DNA of 64,000 nucleotides from assembly GCA_963774945.1 (NCBI GenBank), contig CAVZHA010000005.1, positions 372,001 through 436,000 on the forward strand, read 5' to 3'. Positions 9,210-20,044 of the stretch are shown in pieces. Within the stretch, counting starts at the first letter, position 1. The number at the start of each line of letters is the position of its first letter. Under the pieces are notes generated by a model. The model was not told the origin of the DNA and ran no database searches. It saw only the letters and a list, made by a program, of their open reading frames with translations. A program made the translations under genes and the position numbers. This stretch comes from Trebonia sp963774945. GTDB lineage: Bacteria > Actinomycetota > Actinomycetes > Streptosporangiales > Streptosporangiaceae.

Positions 9210-11442
9210 CTAATGGAAAATCGGGGGCTCGATCCCCATTGCGGCGCGCATCGCGTCCGCGATCTCCTGGGGGACGGGCTGCTCGCACCAGACGACCTTG
9301 CCGCCCTGCGAGCGGCGGGCGCCCCAGCGGGCCGACAGCTGCGAGACGACGTGCAGGCCGCGGCCGTTCTCGGCGTCCTTGTCGACCTGGAGCACCCGGG
9401 GCAGCGCGGGCGAGGTGTCGTGCACCTCGCACGTCAGCGAGTCCGGCTCCAGGATGAGCTGCAGCAGCGTCTCGCCGTGGGCGTACTTGATCGCGTTGGT
9501 GACCAGCTCGGAGACCAGCAGCTCGGTGACCGGGATGAGGTCCTCGAGACCCCAGCGCTTGAGCGGGTCCCTGATCATCGAGCGGGCCTGCCGGACGGAG
9601 GAGAGCTCGGGCTCGAGCGGGAAGCTCGATCCGGTGGTCTTCAGGAATCCGCCGCAGCTTGGCGATCAGCACCGCGATGTCGTCGCGCTTGGCGTCGGAG
9701 TAGACGCCGTCGAGGGCGGTCTTGCACAGGTCCTCGAGGTCCTTCTCGGGCGCGCCCTCGCCGAACGCGACCTGCAGCCGGTCCAGGCCCTCGCTGATGT
9801 CCCGGTCGCGGGACTCGACCAGGCCGTCGGTGTAGAGGACGAACAGCGAGCCGTCCTCGATCTGGTGACGGGTGGTCTCGACGACGCCGTCGTCGATGAT
9901 GCCGAGCGGCGGGGACGGCTGCACCTCGAGGTACTCGTTGGTACCGTCCGGGTTGACCAGCAGCGGCGGCAGGTGGCCGGCCACGGCGAGCTCGATCTCG
10001 CCGGTGACGGCGTCGTAGACCCCGTAGGCGCAGGTGGCGAAGTGCGGCTCGCGCTCGCCGATGTTCTGCATGAGCTCGTCGAGCTGCTGCAGCGTCGCCG
10101 CCGGGGGCAGCTCGAGCATCGCCAGGGTCTGGATCGCGGTGCGCAGCCGGCCCATCGTGACCGCGGCCCGGACGCCGTGCCCGGCCACGTCGCCGACGAC
10201 GAGCGCGACCCGGGCGCCGGGCAGCCTGATCGACTCGTACCAGTCGCCGCCGACCTCGACCAGCTCGCTGCCGGGCAGGTAACGGTGGCGGACGTCGATC
10301 GAGGAGGGATACGACAGGTGGGTCGGCAGCATCGCCCGCTGCAGCGTGAGCGCGGTCGCGTGCTCCCGGTTGTACCGGGTCGCGTGGTCGAAGAAGACCG
10401 CCTGCCGCGCGGCGAAGTCCATCGCCATGTCCATGTCGTACCGGTCGAACCGGCGGGTGCCGAGTTCACGGAAGCAGCAGAACAGGCCGACCACGGTGCC
10501 CTTGGAGATGGCCGGGAGGACCAGCATCGAGGTGTCGGAGAGCAGACCGCCGACCGGCTTGCGCCGCCACGCGCGGGCGAGCTTCCTGGCCGCCTCCGGG
10601 GTGATGGACGCCTCGAGGACCGGCTCGCCGGTGGCGATGCAGCGCGAGTAGGGGGAGTTGCCGGGGAACCGGAGGATCTCGCCGACCGGGAACGCGGCCT
10701 GCCAGGACGGGTTCTCCTTGTCGTGCTTGACGTGCAGCCGACGGAGCGGGACGTCCGCTTCGGGTACGTGCGCCGGGACCTCGTTGTCGCCGATCAGCGA
10801 CTCGAGCACGAGCACCTCGGCGGCGGTGCAGAAGGCGGGCACCAGCTGCGCCGTCATCTTCTTGGCGAGGTCGCTGAAGTCGAGCGTGTCCTCGTCGGAG
10901 AGGGCGGAGTCGCGCAGCAGGACCTCGCGCATCAGCCCGGGCTCGATGAACCGCTCGCCCGACGGGATCGGGATCTGCAGGATCACCAGGGCGGCGACGT
11001 CGCTGCCGCCCGCCTGCATCGGCCGGGCGCTGACCACGGAGCTGGCGATGGTCCCGTCCGCCAGCGCGATCGAGAGCATGTCGTTCGCCTCGCGGTCGGA
11101 CTTGATCGCCTCGAGCAGCGAGGCGACCACGAGGATCGCGCCCTGGTCGGGGGAGACCGGCTTGCCGCCGTCCTTGGACTGGGTGGCGGTGATGTCGCTG
11201 AGGTTAACTCCGAGCAGATCATCGCTCGATCGTGCGAGAATTTTCGGAGCCGTGCGGTCGTGCTGGACGATCCGGCCGGTGCGGTCGATGCCGAGGATAA
11301 GCGTCCGCACCGAGGGTGACGCGGTAGGGCTCACGGTCACCGGCGGTGCCTTTCGGCTCACCTTCTTGCCGGGTGTCACGGGCGACTCCTGGATGTTCGT
11401 GCACGACGCGCTCTCGCCATTATGGGCCACCCAGTGCTGCAT
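9210..11442 (-). CDS. PAS-GAF-SpoIIE phosphatase with C-terminal RsbW-like kinase domain (one frameshift)
   Basis: Domains in order: PAS-like (residues 40-155, LILGIDRTGRIVQHDRTAPKIL), GAF (about 190-350), PP2C/SpoIIE phosphatase (about 375-590, with VGGDWYE, VVGDVAGHGV and VLYTDGLVE motifs) and a HATPase_c_2 anti-sigma kinase domain (VSELVTNAIKYAHGE, ENGRGLHVV). An extra base near 9625 breaks the frame between phosphatase and kinase: HRI should run into SFPLEPELSSVRQAR. Fusions of this kind control partner-switching (anti-sigma/anti-anti-sigma) pathways in actinobacteria, usually in stress or development. No sigma factor or STAS gene is adjacent, so the target is unknown. An AT-rich palindrome lies 36-54 bases upstream (11478-11496). 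Confidence 0.92.
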
Positions 11443-11477
11443 CTGAGAGCGCTTCCGATTCTTCCCCTTTGCCCATG

Positions 11478-11496
11478 TATGACCAATTATGTCATA
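11478..11496 (-). promoter_or_regulatory. Palindrome upstream of the SpoIIE-family gene
   Basis: TATGAC (11478-11483) and GTCATA (11491-11496) flank a 7-base AT spacer, 36-54 bases before the start of the phosphatase gene. The minus-strand text here also contains CATAAT, a possible -10. The palindrome may be an operator overlapping the promoter. Confidence 0.35.
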
Positions 11497-11602
11497 TTAA
11501 CCAGGTTGATGGCGGGTCTTCTGGGGCACTGGGTACCTAACGCGACACTGATTTTCGCTGCATATTCCTTTGGGGAAGGTCGCTGCCTGTTATCTGAGCT
11601 CA

Positions 11603-12593
11603 CTACTGGGACAGCGTGGTGTTCTGCGCCGAGGCAGTGGCGACGATGCCCTGGCTGGTGACGGTGATGGAGCGGACGACCAGGCCGGCCGGCAGCTTCG
11701 GTATGGAGAAGGTGTACGACGAGGCGATCGTCGACCCGCCGATGAGCGACGCCAGGCCCGCCAGGCCGGTCAGCTTGCCGACCTCGATCTTGACCACGTT
11801 CGGGCTGGGGTGCTCGATCTTCCCGGTCGCGCCGCCCAGCGAGGAGTTGAACTTGATCGCGTCGGGCCCGTCGGCCGGGTCGGCGCTGACCGTCAGGCCC
11901 GGGATCGGGATCAGGTTGGTGACGGTGGAGAACGAGACCACCACGGTGCCGTTGATCTTGCTGATCGTCGCGCCGTTGAACGACGCGTTGGGGCGCACCC
12001 CGGTCGCGGTGGCGTGCAGGCTGCTGATCACGACCTGCTTGACCGTGAAGTTGCTGGCGTTGATGTCGATCTGGCTGCAGGTCGCGCGAGGCGACCTGGG
12101 TGAGGAACGGGAACCCCTCGATGCTCACCGAGGGCTTGGTGCCGAGCCCGGAGGAGTCGATCTTGGTCGCGATCGCGTTCTCGGCGAACGCCTTGGCCCC
12201 GAAGTCGATCCCGACCAGGATCAGGATCAGCACGACGAGCGCGATCAGCCAGCCGGCGGCCGCGGTGCTTGCGCTTGGGCGGGCGGGACTGCCCGGAAAG
12301 CGGGGGCTGCTGCTGGCCCTGCTGCCAGGCTGGTTGCTGCACGCCCCCTGCGACCGTCTCCTCGTACCCGGGGGACTGCTGCGGGGGGTGCTGCCAGCCT
12401 TGCGGCCGCACGCCGCGCGGGACCGTCTCATCGGACCCAGGGGACTGTTGCCCGTACGGCGGCTGCTGGCCCGGCTGCCCTTGCTGGCCGCCGTAGCCGC
12501 CTGTGCTGGCCCTGCCCGCCGTACTGGCCGGGCTGCCCGCCGCGCGGCGGCGGCTGCTCCGGCCATCCGCCGTTGCGGTTGGTAATTGCTCAC
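11603..12593 (-). CDS. DUF2993 (LmeA-like) membrane-anchored protein 1, with several frameshifts
   Basis: A Gln/Pro/Gly-rich cytoplasmic N-terminus (QPPPRGGQPGQYGG... WQHPPQQSPGYEETV...) leads to one TM helix (WLIALVVLILILVGIDF) and an extracytoplasmic DUF2993 domain (VSIEGFPFLTQV, then ASLHATATGVRPN..., ending NTTLSQ). Four single-base insertions are needed to read it: near 12555, 12505, 12255 and 12078. DUF2993 proteins bind lipids; mycobacterial LmeA acts on lipomannan. The gene lies directly downstream of a paralogue and close to a divergent FHA-ABC exporter, suggesting an envelope lipid or polymer function. The start is GTG 12593 with a GGGAG nearby. Confidence 0.8.
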
Positions 12594-12729
12594 CCGGGAG
12601 CTCCCCTCAGTGGACCGGCTCCTGATTGTTTATACCCAGCACCCGCGCGCAGGGTACCCCGCATTGCCGTGGGTTTCCCGAGTTGCGCAATTTTGCCTGC
12701 CGTTTGACCGGTTGCGGGCGCTTGCTGGC

Positions 12730-14285
12730 TTACTGGCTGAAGGTGGCGTTGGTGGCGGCGGCCGAGAGCGTGAGCCCCTGCCCGTTGAGCGTCAGCCCGG
12801 TGATCCGCAGGCTCGGCGGGACGCCGGCCGGCAGGGTGATCGTGAACGAGGCGGCCGAGCCGAGCAGGGTGCCGACCAGGCCGCCGCTGGTCGGCAGCTC
12901 GACGGTTATCTGCTGCGGCCCGGTCTGCTTGATCTCGACCACGCCGCTGGCGCTCAGCCCGCCGAGCACGGTCCCGGTGACCTTCAGCTTGTTCGCGCCG
13001 TCGGGCACCGCGGTGAGCGAGGCGGCGTCCCCCAGTTCGCTCGAGATGCCGTCGGTCAGCGAGCTGAGGGAGACGAAGGCGGTCGCGGTGACGTGATCGA
13101 TCGTGGCGCCGTTCCACGACGAGTTCAGGTGCATGCCGGTGATCGTCGCGTTCAGGCTGGAGATCGTCACCGGGCCCGCCGGGATGTTGCTGGCGCTGAT
13201 GACGACCTTCTTGAAGTCCTTCGTGGACGACCTGGGTGAGGAACGGGAAGCCCTCGATGTCGACCGACGGCTTGACCGGGAACCCGTTGGCGGTGAACTG
13301 GTTGGCCATGTCGTTCTCGGCGATCGCCTGGCCCACGAAGTTGGCGATCACCAGCACGATCGCGAGCACCAGGAGGACGAAGAGCGAGATGACCGAGCGG
13401 CGTACCGGCCGCCGCCGGCGTCGCGGCCTGACCGGCGGTCCGCCCGGGGGCCCGTAGTCCTGAGGTCCATAAGCCTGCTGCCGATAGCCCTGATCCCAGT
13501 CGCTGCGGGCTCCCTGGCCCTGGGGCCCATAGCCCTGATTCCAGTTGCCCTGCTGCCCGTAGCCCTGCGGGCCATTCCCCTGGCCCCAGTCGCCTTGAGG
13601 TCCGTCCGCTGGCGCCCAGCCGCCTTGAGGCCCGTCGGCTGGCGCCCGGACACCTTCAGGCTCGTCCGCGGGCGCCCAGCCACCTTGAGGTCCGTCCGCT
13701 GGCGCCCAGCCATCTTGACGCTCGTCCGCGGGCGCCCAGTCACCTTGACGCCCGTCCGCTGGCGCCCAGTCGCCTTGAGGTCCGTCGGCGGGCGCCCGGT
13801 CGCCTTCGGGTCCGTCGGCGGACGTCCAGTCACCTTGACGCCCGCCCGCTGCGGGCTCGTCGGCCGCTGCGGGCTCGACGACTGCGGCTCCGTCAACTGC
13901 GGCTCCGTCAGCTGCGACCCCGTCGCCCTGGGCCTCGTCCGCCGGTGCCCGGTCACCGTGGGAATCGTCGCCCTGGCGCAAGCCGCCCTGCGGCGCGCTG
14001 GCCGGCGGGGCGGGAATGTCGCCCTTGCTCAAGACGGCTCGCGGGACCGTGGCCTGGGCGACGCCGCCCTCAGGAGCACCGGCCGGCCCCAAGCCGACCT
14101 CGGTAGCGCTCTCCAACGTGACGTCGTCAGAGCCCGAGTCGCCCGGGCTGCCGGTATCGGTGCCAGCTGTCGGTGTCGGTGTCGGTGTCAACGCTGCCCG
14201 CGTCGACGCTGACCAGAGCAACGTCGTCCTGGACCGTCGACGTCGTCGATGGGGGTTGCATCGGCTGGGTCGGTTCGTAGCTCAT
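12730..14285 (-). CDS. DUF2993 (LmeA-like) membrane-anchored protein 2 with long repetitive cytoplasmic arm
   Basis: ATG 14285 begins MSYEPTQPMQPPSTTSTVQDD. A disordered arm of about 300 residues follows, including 8-9 copies of a 10-residue repeat (WAPADGPQGG-like) and a QGYG-rich part. Then come a basic patch (RPRRRRRPVRR), one TM helix (VISLFVLLVLAIVLVIANFVG) and the DUF2993 domain (VDIEGFPFLTQVV..., ending ATNATFSQ). An extra G near 13218 (family expects VVHEDFKKV) and a shift near 14165 split it. Same architecture as the next gene downstream, so a tandem duplication. The cytoplasmic arm could bind the FHA domains of the divergent ABC gene, but that is inference. Confidence 0.8.
13591..13845 (-). 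repeat. 30-bp in-frame tandem repeat encoding a WAPADGPQGG-type decapeptide
   Basis: Eight to nine imperfect 30-base units lie inside the cytoplasmic arm of DUF2993 protein 2. The unit length keeps the frame, and variation is mostly D/E/R/G exchange at fixed positions, implying selection on the repeat as a flexible acidic arm. Confidence 0.75.
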
Positions 14286-14479
14286 GGTGGTCCCCCGTCG
14301 GGCCAGGCGGCTGTCGCCGAATATAAAAGATCGACAGATGTCGACGTGTACGTAGAAACGCTCGCACTGTAGTTATAGTTCACCAGATTCCGGATTACAC
14401 CTCCGAGCCCTAGACTCTTGACCAGGTGGGTATGTAACGATCCGGGGGCTTGCCGTTCAATCGGGAGGGGAATTCGGCA

Positions 14480-17031
14480 GTGGGGATTCAAATGGCGCAT
14501 AGTTCGCGCAGCGCACCTCCGCTGTTGGTCCGCACGGTGCGTTCCACGCATCGGCTCGAGGGGGGCACCGAGTACCGGATCGGCCGTGACGAAAGCGCCG
14601 ACATCCCGGTCACCGACCCTCGGGTCTCCTGGGACCACGCGGTGCTCTACGTGTCCGGCGGGACCTGGGTGCTCGAGGACAAGGACAGCAGGAACGGCAC
14701 CTACGCGGGCTCCGAGCGGATCTCCCGGCTCAACATCGACGGCCCGTGCGTGATCCACGTCGGCAACCCCGAGGACGGTCCGGTGCTCCGGTTCGAGCTC
14801 GAACCGGTCCCCGAGGCGCGGCCGACCGCGCCGCCCGCCTCGGCCGGGTCGTCGCATGCCTCCGCCGCCCCTCCTGCCTCGGCCGCGCCGGCGTCGGCCG
14901 CGCCGCCCGCCTCGCGCGGGTCATCGCCCGCCGCAGCGGGGGTGTCGCCGTTCGCGGGCTGGGGCAACGCCGACCCGCACGCGTCGCTGCCCGGCGTCGA
15001 CCGCGAGCCCACCTCGCGCATCAAGCTGCAGTCGGCGCGGGTGGTGAAGATCGGCCGCCGCCCGGACAACGACATCGTGGTGCAGGACCTCGGCGTCTCC
15101 AAGGCGCACGCCGAGCTGAAGATGTCACCGACCGGCCGGTACCAGATCTTCGACCTCGGCAGCCACAACGGCACCTTCGTCAACGGCCAGCGGGTGAACC
15201 AGGCCGAGCTGACAGAAGACGACATCGTCTCGATCGGCCACGCCACCTTCCGGCTGGCCGGCGGCGTCCTGACCGAGTACATCGACGAGGGCAACGTCCC
15301 CTTCGAGGCTCTGGACCTCCAGGTCGCGGTGGGCGACGGCGGCAAGCAGAAGGTGCTGCTCGAGGGCGATCACGTTCCCGCTCGCCGAGCGCTCGATGAT
15401 GGCGGTCATCGGCCCGGCCGGGGCGGGCAAGTCCACCCTGCTCAACGCGCTGACCGGCAAGCGCCCGGCCACCACCGGCAGCGTGTTCTACGACTTCCGC
15501 GACCTGTACGCGAACTACGACGAGCTCAAGCACCGGATCGGGCTGGTGCCGCAGGAGTCGGTCACCCACGACCAGCTCACCGCCAAGTCGGCCCTCGGCT
15601 ACGCGGCCGAGCTCAGGTTCCCGCCCGACATCACCGAGACCGACAGGAACCTGCGGGTCGACGAGGTGCTGGGCGAGCTCGAGATGACCCAGCACGCGAA
15701 CACCAGGATCGTCCGCCTGTCCGGCGGCCAGAAGAAGCGCGTCAACATCGGCCTCGAGCTGCTGACCAAGCCCAGCCTGCTGTTCCTGGACGAGCCGACC
15801 TCGCCGCTCGACCCGCACCTCAAGCGCGAGCTCTTCGGCCAGATGAAGAAGATGACCGAGAACGGCCAGTCGGTCGTGGTGATCACGCACGACGTCGAGT
15901 CGAAGCTGATCGACCAGTGCGACCGGCTGATCGTGCTCGCGCCCGGCGGCCGGATGGCCTACTTCGGCCCGCCTGCCGACGGGCTGAAGTACTTCGCGGC
16001 CGGCGACTGGGCGGATGTCTTCCAGTCCTTCTCCGACGACCCGACGGCGGACTGGGCGGGCCGGTTCCGCAACTCGCCCGAGTTCGGTAAGTACGTGGCC
16101 AACCGGATGTCGGTCAACCCGGCGCAGCAGCAGCGGCAGGCCCGGGCGCCCGACGACGAGGCCAAGCCGAAACAGCGCGGCAGCCTCACCCAGGTGTTCA
16201 CGATGGCCCGCCGCTACGCGCGGGTGCTGTCGGTCGACCGCGGCTACACGATCTTCGCGGTGGCGCTGCCGATCATCCTCGGCGCGCTGCTGCGGATCAT
16301 CCCGTCCACCTACGGCCTCGGCGGCCCGCCAGGGAAGAACCAGGGCGCCCAGACGCTGCTGCTGATCCTGGTCATGGCGGCCTGCCTGTCCGGCACCGCG
16401 AACTCGATCCGCGAGTTCGTCAAGGAACGCGAGATCTACGAGCGAGAACGGATGGCCGGGCTGTCGTCTGGCGCCTACCTGATGTCCAAGGTGCTGGTCC
16501 TCGGCGTCGTCAGCGTGGTCCAGGCGCTGATCATCGTCGTCGTCGGGCTGGCCGGGCACGAAGATGCCGGCCAAGGCCGCGGCTGATACCCGGGCCGCCG
16601 ATCATCGAGATCGCGGTGGCGACCGCGGTCCTCTGCGTGGTGTCGATGCTGCTCGGCCTGCTGATCTCCACGCTGGTGAGCAAGAGCGATCAGACCATGC
16701 CCGCCCTGGTGGTGGTCACCATGATCGAGGTCGTGCTCTCGGGCGGCGTGTTCGCGCTGGGCGCCGGCGCCGAGGCGTACGTGTCGATGATCGCGCCCGG
16801 CCCGCTGGGGCATGGCCGCGCTCGCCTCGACCATCAACCTGAACGTGATCACCCCGGCCAACCCGCTGGCGCCGGTCAAGCCGGACGCGCTGTGGGCGCA
16901 CAGCGCGGCCCAGTGGCTGAACGACATGGGCATCCTGGTCCTGATCGGCCTGATCTGCCTGTGCATCGCCGGCTTCCGGCTCGGCAGGATCGGGCCACGA
17001 CGAGCGCAAGGCCGCCACCGCTGACAGATAG
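14480..17031 (+). CDS. FHA-FHA-ABCG type exporter (Rv1747-like), frameshifted
   Basis: GTG 14480 has GGAGGGG upstream. FHA domain 1 is at residues 20-105 (RIGRDESADIPV...DSRNGTY), followed by an Ala/Pro/Ser linker and FHA 2 at about 190-265 (KIGRRPDNDIVV...GSHNGTFVNGQRV). The ABC ATPase has Walker A GPAGAGKST, signature LSGGQKKRVNIG, Walker B LLFLDEPTSPLDP and H-loop VVITHD. An ABC-2 membrane domain ends the protein. Five single extra bases are localised: about 15370, 16558, 16581, 16814 and 16993. The layout matches mycobacterial Rv1747, an ABC transporter regulated by Ser/Thr kinase phosphorylation read by its FHA domains. About 845 residues. It lies divergent from two DUF2993 genes, which suggests lipid or glycolipid export. 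Confidence 0.92.
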
Positions 17032-17080
17032 CGCGGCGCAGCCCGCAGGCGCCCGGGTCCGTTCGATCGAAACCTGATTT

Positions 17081-17099
17081 TTGTTCTTAATGGGAACAA
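17081..17099 (+). promoter_or_regulatory. Short palindrome upstream of the MFS gene
   Basis: TTGTTC (17081-17086) and GAACAA (17094-17099) flank a 7-base spacer, 29-47 bases before GTG 17128. It could be an operator for a drug-responsive repressor encoded elsewhere, or a weak terminator of the FHA-ABC gene. Confidence 0.3.
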
Positions 17100-17127
17100 G
17101 TCCGGATCGTGCGCACTTGAGTAGTTC

Positions 17128-18617
17128 GTGAAGTTTGCACTCCCGGGCCGGGCCGCCAACCAGAAGGTGGTCGTCAGCGCGGTGTTCGTCGCGGCGATGT
17201 TCATGAACATCATGGACGGGACCGTGGTCAACGTCGCGCTGCCCACGCTGAGCAGGTACTTCGGCGCGCCGATCGGCTCGGTGAGCGGGGTCGTGACCGC
17301 CTACCTGGTGGCGCTGGCGGTGGCGATGCCCGCCTCCGGCTGGGTGGGCGACCGGTTCGGCGGCCGGAACGTCCTGCTCGGCGCGATCGGGCTGTTCACG
17401 GCGGCGTCCGCGCTGTGCGGGGTGGCGACCTCGCTGCCCGAACTGGTCGCGTTCCGCGCGCTGCAGGGCCTCGGCGGCGGGATGCTCGTCCCGGTCGGGA
17501 TGACGATGATCACCCGGGTGTTCCCGCCCGCCGAGCGGATCAAGGCCAACCAGATCCTGGTCGTGCCGACGCTGCTGGCGCCGGCCCTCGGCCCGGTGAT
17601 CGGCGGCGCGCTGGTGGACGGGCTCTCCTGGCGGTGGATCTTCTACGTCAACCTGCCGGTCGGCCTGGCGGCGGTCGCGGTCGGCGCGCTGTTCCTGCCG
17701 GGCGGGTCCGAGCACCCGGCGGGCCGCTTCGACCTGCCGGGCATCCTGCTCGCGGCGACCGGGTTCCCGCTGTTCCTGTACGCGATCTCGGTCGGCTCGT
17801 CGTCCGGCTGGAGCTCGCCCCTGGTGCTCGGCACCGGGCTGTCCGGGCTGGCGCTGCTGGCCGCTTTCGTCGTCGTCGAGCAGCGGGTCGCCTCGCCCCT
17901 GCTGCGGCTGCGGATCTACCGCGACCGGCTCTTCCGCATCACCAGCCTGCAGCTCATCGCCGCCTCGGGCGGGTTCATGGGCACGCTGTTCCTGGTGCCG
18001 CTGCTGCTGCAGAACGGCCTCGGCTTCTCGGCCGTCCACTCGGGGCTGTGCACCTTCACCGAGGCGCTCGGCGGGAATGGCCGGCACGCAGCTGACCTCC
18101 CGGATCTACAAGCGGGTGGGCCCGCGCCGCCTGATGATCGCGGGCATGTCGGGGACGGTGCGTGACGATCGGCGCGATGGCGCTGGCCGGGCCGTCGGAC
18201 GCGGACTGGCTGATCCCGCTGCTGATGTTCTTCACCGGGCTCGCGTTCGGGTTCGCGATGGCGCCCTCGCTGGCCGCCAACATGGCCAAGATCTCGGCCG
18301 CCGAGACCGGGCACGCGTCCACCCTGCAGAACACGGTGCGGCAGGCCGGGGCGGCGGTCGGGGTCGCGCTGCTCGGCACGTGCTCGGCGTGACCGGGGCC
18401 AGCGCGCTTGACCTGGCCGGCTACCACCTGGCGTTCCTCGTCGCGGCGTCGGTGATGGCGCTCGGGGTGGTCTTCTCCGTCTTCGTCAACGACGCGCGAC
18501 GCCGCCGCCACCATGGCCGCCGTGCCCCGCGAGGGCGAGGGCGCGGTGGACTCGCTGGCCGAGGCCGCGCTGCCAGTCCGCCTCTGGGCGTCGAGACCGC
18601 TTGGCGCTGGCGCTTGA
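17128..18617 (+). CDS. DHA2-family MFS drug exporter, frameshifted
   Basis: A 14-TM type EmrB/QacA-like transporter. Visible motifs are FMNIMDGTVVNVALP (motif D1), GWVGDRFGGRNVLL (motif A) and LQGLGGGMLVPVG through LAPALGPVIGGAL (motif C). The frame breaks near 18076 (extra A), 18165 (extra G), 18378 (one base apparently missing) and 18497 (extra C). The spliced reading continues to a TGA at 18615. Start GTG 17128. About 490 residues, normal for the family. It probably exports cationic or amphipathic drugs by proton antiport. A small palindrome upstream may be its operator. Confidence 0.9.
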
Positions 18618-18649
18618 GTGCCGGCCGGCGCGGCGTACCCTGTGCCGGA

Positions 18650-19810
18650 GTGACAACTGCCGACGGCGCCGCCCTCTCCCTCTCGCTGACCCGCGCGATG
18701 CTCAGCCGCTTCCCGCTCATCGACGGGCACAACGACCTGCCGTGGGAGCTGCGCGAGCTGTACGGCTCCGACCTGGCCGCGGCCGACCTGACCGGGCGGC
18801 TGCCGAACACCCACACCGACATACCGCGGCTGGTCGAGGGCGGCGTCGGCGGCCAGTTCTGGTCGGTCTACGTCCCGGCCGACCTGGCGGGCGACGCCGC
18901 CGTGACCGCCGTGCTCGAGCAGATCGACCTCGTGCACCGGATGATCGACGCGCTACCCGGCCAGGTTCCAGCTCGCGCTGACCGCCGTCCGACGTCGACG
19001 CAGGCGTTCCAGGCGGGCCGGATCGCCTCGCTGCTCGGCGCGGAGGGCGGCCACTCCATCGCGGGCTCGCTCGGGGTGCTGCGGATGCTGTTCTCGCTCG
19101 GCGTGCGCTACATGACGCTCACCCACAACTCCAACGTCGGCTGGGCCGACTCGGCCACCGACGTGGCCGACACCGGCGGCCTGTCCGACTTCGGCCGCTC
19201 GGTGGTGGCCGAGATGAACCGGCTCGGCATGCTGGTCGACCTGTCGCACGTGTCGGCGGCCACCATGCACGCCGCCCTCGACGTGTCCGCCGCCCCGGTG
19301 ATCTTCTCCCACTCGAGCGCCCGCGCGGTCTGCGACAACCCCCGCAACGTCCCCGACGACGTGCTGCGGCGGCTGGCGGTCAACGGCGGCGTGTGCATGG
19401 TCACCTTCGTGCCGTTCTTCGTCTCGCAGGAGTGCGCCGACTGGCTCACCGGCCTGCGGGCCGAGGTGGCCGCCCGCGGCGGCGACCCGGCCAACCTGTC
19501 CGCCGTCTTCGGCCTGCTCCCGTCGTGGGAGAAGGACCACCCGATGCCGCCCGCCACCATCGCCCAGGTCGCCGACCACATCGACCACGTCCGCGAGGTG
19601 GCAGGCGTCGACCACGTCGGCATCGGCGGCGACTTCGACGGCACCCCGGTCACCCCCGTCGGCCTGCACGACGTCTCCCGCTACCCCGCCCTCTTCGCCG
19701 AACTCCAGCGCCGCCACTGGTCCGAACCCGACCTCAAGGCCCTGGCCGGCGCCAACATCCTCCGCGTCCTGCGCGCCTCTCAGCCGACAGGGCACCCCCA
19801 ACCCCACTGA
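18650..19810 (+). CDS. Renal-type membrane dipeptidase (peptidase M19)
   Basis: Zinc dipeptidase of the renal dipeptidase family. It has the HxD metal motif in PLIDGHNDLPWELR, the bridging Glu region LLGAEGGHSIAG, MTLTHNSNVGWADSA, DLSHVS, PVIFSHSSARAVCDNPRNVPDD, and VGIGGDFDGTP near the C-terminus. Three extra bases inside 40 nt (about 18963, 18993 and 19001) corrupt about 13 residues but restore the frame, so the gene reads through. GTG 18650 is 33 bases after the MFS stop with no good Shine-Dalgarno, so translational coupling or a slightly different start is possible. It hydrolyses dipeptides, often with D-amino acids. Cytosolic by sequence. Confidence 0.93.
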   Translation: MTTADGAALSLSLTRAMLSRFPLIDGHNDLPWELRELYGSDLAAADLTGRLPNTHTDIPRLVEGGVGGQFWSVYVPADLAGDAAVTAVLEQIDLVHRMIDALPGQVPARADRRPTSTQAFQAGRIASLLGAEGGHSIAGSLGVLRMLFSLGVRYMTLTHNSNVGWADSATDVADTGGLSDFGRSVVAEMNRLGMLVDLSHVSAATMHAALDVSAAPVIFSHSSARAVCDNPRNVPDDVLRRLAVNGGVCMVTFVPFFVSQECADWLTGLRAEVAARGGDPANLSAVFGLLPSWEKDHPMPPATIAQVADHIDHVREVAGVDHVGIGGDFDGTPVTPVGLHDVSRYPALFAELQRRHWSEPDLKALAGANILRVLRASQPTGHPQPH

Positions 19811-19846
19811 CCCGATCGCTCCAGCACCACCAGCAACTGCTCGCCC
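19700..19846. repeat. Partial duplication unit, copy 1 (dipeptidase 3' end plus PIN gene 3' tail)
   Basis: The segment holds the dipeptidase C-terminus (ELQRRHWSEPDLKALAG) and then, on the minus strand, a remnant GEQLLVVLERSGQW matching the C-terminus of the PIN toxin (GEQLLVLMERSSQW). The same order recurs at 20045-20184, about 340 bases on, with the dipeptidase part degenerate. Confidence 0.75.
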
Positions 19847-19898
19847 ACCCAGTCCATCGCGCATCCCCGTCCAAGCGTTACCCGTCGGCGCGACACCA

Positions 19899-20013
19899 TG
19901 TCGGCTACGCCATCGACCCCAAACGCCTCCTGTCGGCTACGCCAGCGACACCGATAGAAGCGGTCGCTGGCGTAGCCGACAGGTCGCCAATCCTGTCGCT
20001 GGCGTAGCCGACA
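19899..20013. repeat. Cluster of four palindromic 20-bp units between convergent genes
   Basis: Units related to TGTCGGCTACGCCAGCGACA occur at 19899-19917 (one mismatch at the end), 19929-19949, inverted at 19963-19983, and inverted again at 19994-20013. The middle pair makes a 21-bp-arm hairpin like the one at 8094-8148. The cluster lies between the dipeptidase and toxin 3' ends, inside the duplicated junction. Confidence 0.85.
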
Positions 20014-20044
20014 TGCCCGCCAAGTGCCGGGACCTGCTCCTAGG

